DNA from: Amycolatopsis sp. NBC_01488
GTDB lineage: Bacteria; Actinomycetota; Actinomycetes; Mycobacteriales; Pseudonocardiaceae
Length of the DNA stretch: 64,000 nt
NCBI RefSeq assembly: GCF_036227105.1
Contig: NZ_CP109434.1
Coordinates: 5,793,501 to 5,857,500 of the forward strand
Direction: 5' to 3'
The notes beneath the pieces are model-generated. The model ran no database searches, was not told where the DNA came from, and saw nothing but the letters and a program-made list of their open reading frames with translations. Below, piece after piece: positions 60,632 to 64,000 of the stretch. The position numbers were made by a program, and so were the translations under genes. The first letter of the stretch is position 1, and each line of letters opens with the position of its first letter.

Positions 60632-61557
60632 TGCTCCGCCACTTCCTCCGCGACGACGACGTCAGCCCCGCCGAGCAGAAGGCCATCCTCGACCTCGCCG
60701 ACGCGCTGAAAGCCGACCCGCTGGGAAACAAGACGCTCGCCGGCAAGTCGGTCACCGCGATCTTCGAGAAGAACTCGACCCGCACGCGGTTCTCGTTCGA
60801 GGTCGGCATCAGCCAGCTCGGCGGGCATCCGGTGATCGTCGACGGCCGCTCGATGCAGCTCGGCCGCGAAGAGACGATCGAAGACACGTCGCGGGTGCTG
60901 TCGCGGTACGTGGACGGCATCGTGTGGCGGACCTTCGCGCAGAAGCGCATCGAGGCGATGGCCACGGCGGCGTCGATCCCGGTCGTCAACGCGCTGACCG
61001 ACGAGTTCCACCCGTGCCAGGCACTCACCGACCTGATGACGATCCGCGAGCGCAAGGGCAAGCTCGCCGGGCTGACCCTCGTCTACCTGGGTGACGGCGC
61101 CAACAACATGGCGCACTCGCTGCTGCTCGCCGGGGTCACCGCCGGGATGCACGTCCGGGTCGTCTCGCCGCTCGGGTTCCAGCCCGACCAGCAGGTCACG
61201 CTCGACGCGAAGAGGCGCGGCGAGGAGACCGGCGGCACGGCCACGGTCTTCACCGATCCGTACGAGGCGGTCGACGGCGCGGACGTGCTCGTCACCGACA
61301 CGTGGACGTCGATGGGGCAGGAGAACGACGGCCTCGACCGGGTGGGCCCGTTCCGCGCCCTGCAGGTCAACGCCGAGCTGCTGAAGAAGGCCGCGGACGA
61401 CGCGATCGTCCTGCACTGCCTGCCCGCGCACCGCGGCTGGGAGATCACCGACGAGGTGATCGACGGGCCGGCCAGCGCGGTCTGGGACGAAGCCGAGAAC
61501 CGGCTGCACGCCCAGAAAGCTCTGCTCGTCTGGCTGTTCGAAGAGAGCCGGCGATGA
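60631..61557 (+). CDS. argF: Ornithine carbamoyltransferase
   Basis: 308 aa. The carbamoyl-phosphate loop FEKNSTRTRFSFE, the HPCQALTDLMT segment and the ornithine site VLHCLPAHRGWEITDEV are intact. It makes citrulline. One-base overlap with argD (TGATG) and 4-nt overlap with argR. Confidence 0.95.
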   Translation: MLRHFLRDDDVSPAEQKAILDLADALKADPLGNKTLAGKSVTAIFEKNSTRTRFSFEVGISQLGGHPVIVDGRSMQLGREETIEDTSRVLSRYVDGIVWRTFAQKRIEAMATAASIPVVNALTDEFHPCQALTDLMTIRERKGKLAGLTLVYLGDGANNMAHSLLLAGVTAGMHVRVVSPLGFQPDQQVTLDAKRRGEETGGTATVFTDPYEAVDGADVLVTDTWTSMGQENDGLDRVGPFRALQVNAELLKKAADDAIVLHCLPAHRGWEITDEVIDGPASAVWDEAENRLHAQKALLVWLFEESRR

Positions 61558-62066
61558 CCAGCAGCCGGGTGGGGCGGCAGGCGCGGATCACCGAGCTGGT
61601 GTCCACGATGACGATCCGCAGCCAGACCGAGCTTGCCAAGCTGCTGGCCGCCGAGGGCATCGACGTCACCCAGGCGACGCTGTCGCGCGACCTCGACGAG
61701 CTGGGCGCGGTCAAGCTGCGCGGGCCGGACTCGGGCGCGCCGGTCTACGTGATCCCCGAGGACGGCAGTCCCGTCCGTGGGGTGCAGGGCGGCACGTCGC
61801 GGCTCTCCCGGCTGCTCGCGGAGCTGATGGTCTCGGCCGACTCGTCGGGCAACTTGATGGTTCTGCGGACGCCGCCCGGCGCGGCGCAGTTCCTGGCCAG
61901 TGCCATCGACCGGGCGGCGCTCGAAGAGGTCGTCGGCTCGATCGCGGGCGACGACACGGTCGCCGTCATCGCCCGGGAACCCTTGTCCGGCAAGGAGTTG
62001 GCCGAACGCTTCGCGGCCCTCGCGCACCGTTCGGCACAGGAACAAGGAGACGAAGGACCACCATGA
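61554..62066 (+). CDS. argR: Arginine repressor
   Basis: 170 aa. The N-terminal winged helix contains SQTELAKLLAAEGIDVTQAT and LSRDLDELGAVKLR; the C-terminal hexamerisation and arginine-binding domain has AQFLASAIDRA and the GTIAGDDTVAV-like VGSIAGDDTVAVIAR with the Asp pair that holds arginine. It represses the operon by binding the ARG box at its head. The start overlaps argF by 4 nt. Confidence 0.95.
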   Translation: MTSSRVGRQARITELVSTMTIRSQTELAKLLAAEGIDVTQATLSRDLDELGAVKLRGPDSGAPVYVIPEDGSPVRGVQGGTSRLSRLLAELMVSADSSGNLMVLRTPPGAAQFLASAIDRAALEEVVGSIAGDDTVAVIAREPLSGKELAERFAALAHRSAQEQGDEGPP

Positions 62067-62350
62067 CCGTGCTCGCCGACATCTTCCCGGCCGAGGGTGA
62101 GTTCCTCGCGCCGGACGAGGTCGTCGTCACCTTCGATCGCGGCGTTCCGGTGGCGATCGACGGCGAGACGGTCTCCGTCGCCGAAGCGCGCTGGATGCTG
62201 GGCGCGCGCGGCGAGGCGCAGAGAATCGGCCGCGGCGAGGCGTGTGCCGCGCTCGAACGGCGGCCCGGCCGCGGATGCGCCAGTCTGACCACTGCCGTGT
62301 CGGGCGAGGTCCGCCTGGTCCTGTACGACGGCCGGATCACGGTCGCCTGA
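62063..62350 (+). pseudogene. argG fossil: two ArgG segments fused in a 95-codon ORF
   Basis: The ORF starts in a 4-nt overlap with argR, in the place where many actinobacteria have argG. Residues 18-42 (PDEVVVTFDRGVPVAIDGET) align with a central ArgG stretch, and residues 79-95 (VSGEVRLVLYDGRITV) align with the stretch near the ArgG C-terminus. The about 180 N-terminal residues with the ATP-binding P-loop and the sequence between the two segments are missing. It is open from end to end, so a short protein may still be made, but argininosuccinate synthase activity is impossible. A functional argG must be elsewhere. Confidence 0.72.
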
Positions 62351-62390
62351 TTTCGGCAATCGACGAACACATCGAGGAGAAGCGAGAACA

Positions 62391-63806
62391 GTGAGCGGGA
62401 ACGAGCAGCCGGTGCAGCTGTGGGGCGGCCGGTTCGCCAGCGGTCCGGCCGAGGCGATGGCCGCGCTGAGCGCGTCGACGCACTTCGACTGGCGCCTGGC
62501 GCCCTACGACATCGCCGGGTCGCGCGCGCACGCTCGCGTGCTGCGCAAGGCGGGCCTGCTCACCGAAGACGAGCTCGCCGGCATGCTGACCGCGCTGGAC
62601 ACGCTCGCCCAGGACGTCGCGTCCGGCGAGTTCACCCCGACGATCGCCGACGAGGACGTGCACACGGCGCTTGAGCGCGGCCTGCTCGAGCGGGCGGGCA
62701 CCGAGCTCGGCGGCAAGCTGCGCGCCGGCCGGTCGCGTAACGACCAGGTGGCCACGCTCTTCCGGATGTGGCTGCGCGACGCCGCCCGCCGCGTCGTCGC
62801 CGGCACCCTCGAGGTCGTCGACGCGCTGGTGTCCCAGGCGAAGCGGCACCCGGACGCGATCCTGCCCGGCCGCACGCACCTGCAGCACGCCCAGCCGGTG
62901 CTGCTCGCCCACCACCTGATGGCCCACGGCCAGGCACTGCTGCGCGACGTCTCGCGGCTGCAGGACTGGGACGCGCGCACGGCCGAGTCGCCGTACGGCT
63001 CGGGCGCGCTGGCCGGCTCGTCGCTGGGGCTCGACCCCGAAGCCGTCGCCGAGGAGCTGGGCTTCGCGACGAGTGTCGAGAACTCCATCGACGGCACCGC
63101 TTCGCGTGACTTCGTCGCCGAGTTCGCCTTCGCGGTCGCGATGCTCGCGGTGAACCTGTCCCGGATCGCCGAAGAGGTGATCATCTGGAACACCGCCGAG
63201 TTCGGCTACGTGACTCTCGACGACGCCTGGGCGACCGGCAGCTCGATCATGCCGCAGAAGAAGAACCCGGACGTCGCCGAGCTGACCCGCGGCAAGGCCG
63301 GCCGGCTGATCGGCAACCTCACCGGCCTGCTCGCCACGCTCAAGGCGCAGCCGCTGGCCTACAACCGCGACCTGCAGGAGGACAAGGAGCCGGTGTTCGA
63401 CTCGGTCGAGCAGCTCGAGCTCCTGTTCCCGGCGATCGCCGGCATGCTCGCCACGCTGACGTTCCACACCGACCGGCTCGCCGAGCTGGCCCCGGCCGGG
63501 TTCACGCTGGCCACCGACATCGCGGAGTGGCTGGTGCGCCAGGGTGTCCCGTTCCGCGTCGCGCACGAGGCCGCGGGCGAAAGCGTCCGCGTCGCCGAGT
63601 CCCGCGGCGTGGGCTTGGACGAGCTGACCGACGAGGAGTTCGAGAAGATCAACCCGGCGCTCACCCCCGAGGTGCGGGCCGTGCTCACCGTCGAAGGCTC
63701 GGTGAAGTCCCGCGACGCCCGCGGCGGCACCGCGCCGGTCCGGGTGGCCGAGCAGCGCGCACGGCTCGAAGAGCGCGTCACCACTGCGCGCCAGTGGCTC
63801 AACTGA
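62391..63806 (+). CDS. argH: Argininosuccinate lyase
   Basis: 471 aa from GTG with GAGGAG upstream. The fumarase-superfamily signature loop GSSIMPQKKNPD lies at about residues 283-294, and the catalytic base region is in GRTHLQHAQPVLLAHHL. The N-terminal LWGGRFASGPAEAMAALSAS and RSRNDQVATLFRMWLRD are also typical. It splits argininosuccinate into arginine and fumarate. It follows the argG fossil by 40 bp and probably shares the operon transcript. Confidence 0.95.
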   Translation: MSGNEQPVQLWGGRFASGPAEAMAALSASTHFDWRLAPYDIAGSRAHARVLRKAGLLTEDELAGMLTALDTLAQDVASGEFTPTIADEDVHTALERGLLERAGTELGGKLRAGRSRNDQVATLFRMWLRDAARRVVAGTLEVVDALVSQAKRHPDAILPGRTHLQHAQPVLLAHHLMAHGQALLRDVSRLQDWDARTAESPYGSGALAGSSLGLDPEAVAEELGFATSVENSIDGTASRDFVAEFAFAVAMLAVNLSRIAEEVIIWNTAEFGYVTLDDAWATGSSIMPQKKNPDVAELTRGKAGRLIGNLTGLLATLKAQPLAYNRDLQEDKEPVFDSVEQLELLFPAIAGMLATLTFHTDRLAELAPAGFTLATDIAEWLVRQGVPFRVAHEAAGESVRVAESRGVGLDELTDEEFEKINPALTPEVRAVLTVEGSVKSRDARGGTAPVRVAEQRARLEERVTTARQWLN

Positions 63807-63969
63807 CCTGAGGCCGAGGCCGGCCGGGCGCGGACTGCCGTGCCCGTCCGGTGGTCGGGCAGCTTCGCCCGCACCGCCGGGATCACGGTCTCGACGCAGC
63901 GTGCCTTCGGCCGCGATCGGACCGATCGTTACGCTGTCCGTCGCAGGACAGCCCGAGGGAGGAGCCCGT

Positions 63970-64000
63970 TTGAGCGGCGACGCAGGCCGGTTGTTCACCC
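63970..64000 (+). CDS. Possible start of the next gene (TTG start, cut by the window end)
   Basis: A TTG at 63970 preceded by GGGAGGAG opens LSGDAGRLFT (Met-initiated in the cell) before the window ends. The ribosome binding site is good, but ten codons do not allow a family assignment. The 163 bp between argH and this point hold short GC-rich inverted repeats and no other recognisable element. Confidence 0.4.
   Translation, partial: MSGDAGRLFT

Noticed and set aside
63807..63969. A minus-strand reading VIPAVRAKLPDHRTGTAVRA after argH
   Set aside because: Short, no start signal, and it runs antisense into argH; not enough to call a gene remnant.

Overview
The window is a very GC-rich actinobacterial chromosome segment. 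Gene content and order (argCJBDFR-argH, infC-rpmI-rplT, pheST, an Amycolatopsis-type exo-chitosanase, GTG starts, leaderless-looking genes) point to a Pseudonocardiaceae member, most likely Amycolatopsis. I see no rRNA, tRNA, CRISPR array, insertion sequence or prophage. The region looks like ordinary core-plus-accessory chromosome, with several small decayed genes.

Layout. 1-5.5 kb: N-terminus of a LacI regulator, an AraC-type regulator divergent from a NUDIX hydrolase, an MmpS-like protein, a FetB-type permease, a histidine phosphatase and a Na+/H+ antiporter fused to a UBP zinc finger. 5.5-10.3 kb: a SnoaL-like pseudogene, a type-B carboxylesterase and a secreted GH2 exo-beta-D-glucosaminidase (csxA) with a palindromic operator. 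10.3-12.8 kb: a broken gene, a membrane-anchored hypothetical, a YchJ-like protein, RNase HI and a Crp/Fnr regulator. 13.0-14.8 kb: an uncharacterised set made of a 14-codon ORF closed by a GC hairpin, a 321-aa all-alpha/beta-sandwich protein and a 201-aa protein resembling a catalytically degenerate class III nucleotidyl cyclase; this is the best candidate here for an undescribed system. 14.8-21.2 kb: DUF1684, AMIN-like and metallo-beta-lactamase-fold proteins, an acyltransferase-3 and uvrA. 21.2-30.5 kb: two lipoproteins, an ECF sigma/anti-sigma pair with a SigL-like promoter, an SRPBCC protein, an MFS exporter with its HxlR regulator, and dctA with a CitA/CitB-type two-component system.

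30.5-36.2 kb: a DasABC-like sugar ABC importer with a GH20 hexosaminidase and a lactonase; a perfect DasR-type core palindrome lies just upstream of the lactonase. With csxA this suggests chitin/chitosan use. 36.2-42.7 kb: a catabolic module for N-acyl-D-amino acids or D-serine (GntP/DsdX-like permease, N-acyl-D-amino-acid deacylase, DSD1-like PLP enzyme) next to a PfkB kinase, an IclR regulator and a RidA protein. 42.7-44.7 kb: ACC deaminase with a GntR regulator whose start codon lies inside a 20-bp palindrome, and a DUF1844 protein. 44.7-51.7 kb: infC (apparent ATC start, hairpin-rich leader), rpmI, rplT, a TrmH methyltransferase (apparent CTG start), a membrane protein, pheS and pheT. 52.0-56.3 kb: two genes each broken by a one-base frameshift (AlkD-like, WYL regulator), a secreted TAP-like hydrolase and a small hypothetical. 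56.3-63.8 kb: the arginine operon, nearly every junction overlapping by 1-4 nt, with a 95-codon argG fossil where argG normally sits.

At the DNA level, the 13-bp palindrome GTCCACWGTGGAC occurs far more often than chance in several reading frames and in one intergenic hairpin. Two unrelated convergent gene junctions (24.3 and 51.8 kb) each carry arrays with a 21-nt period.
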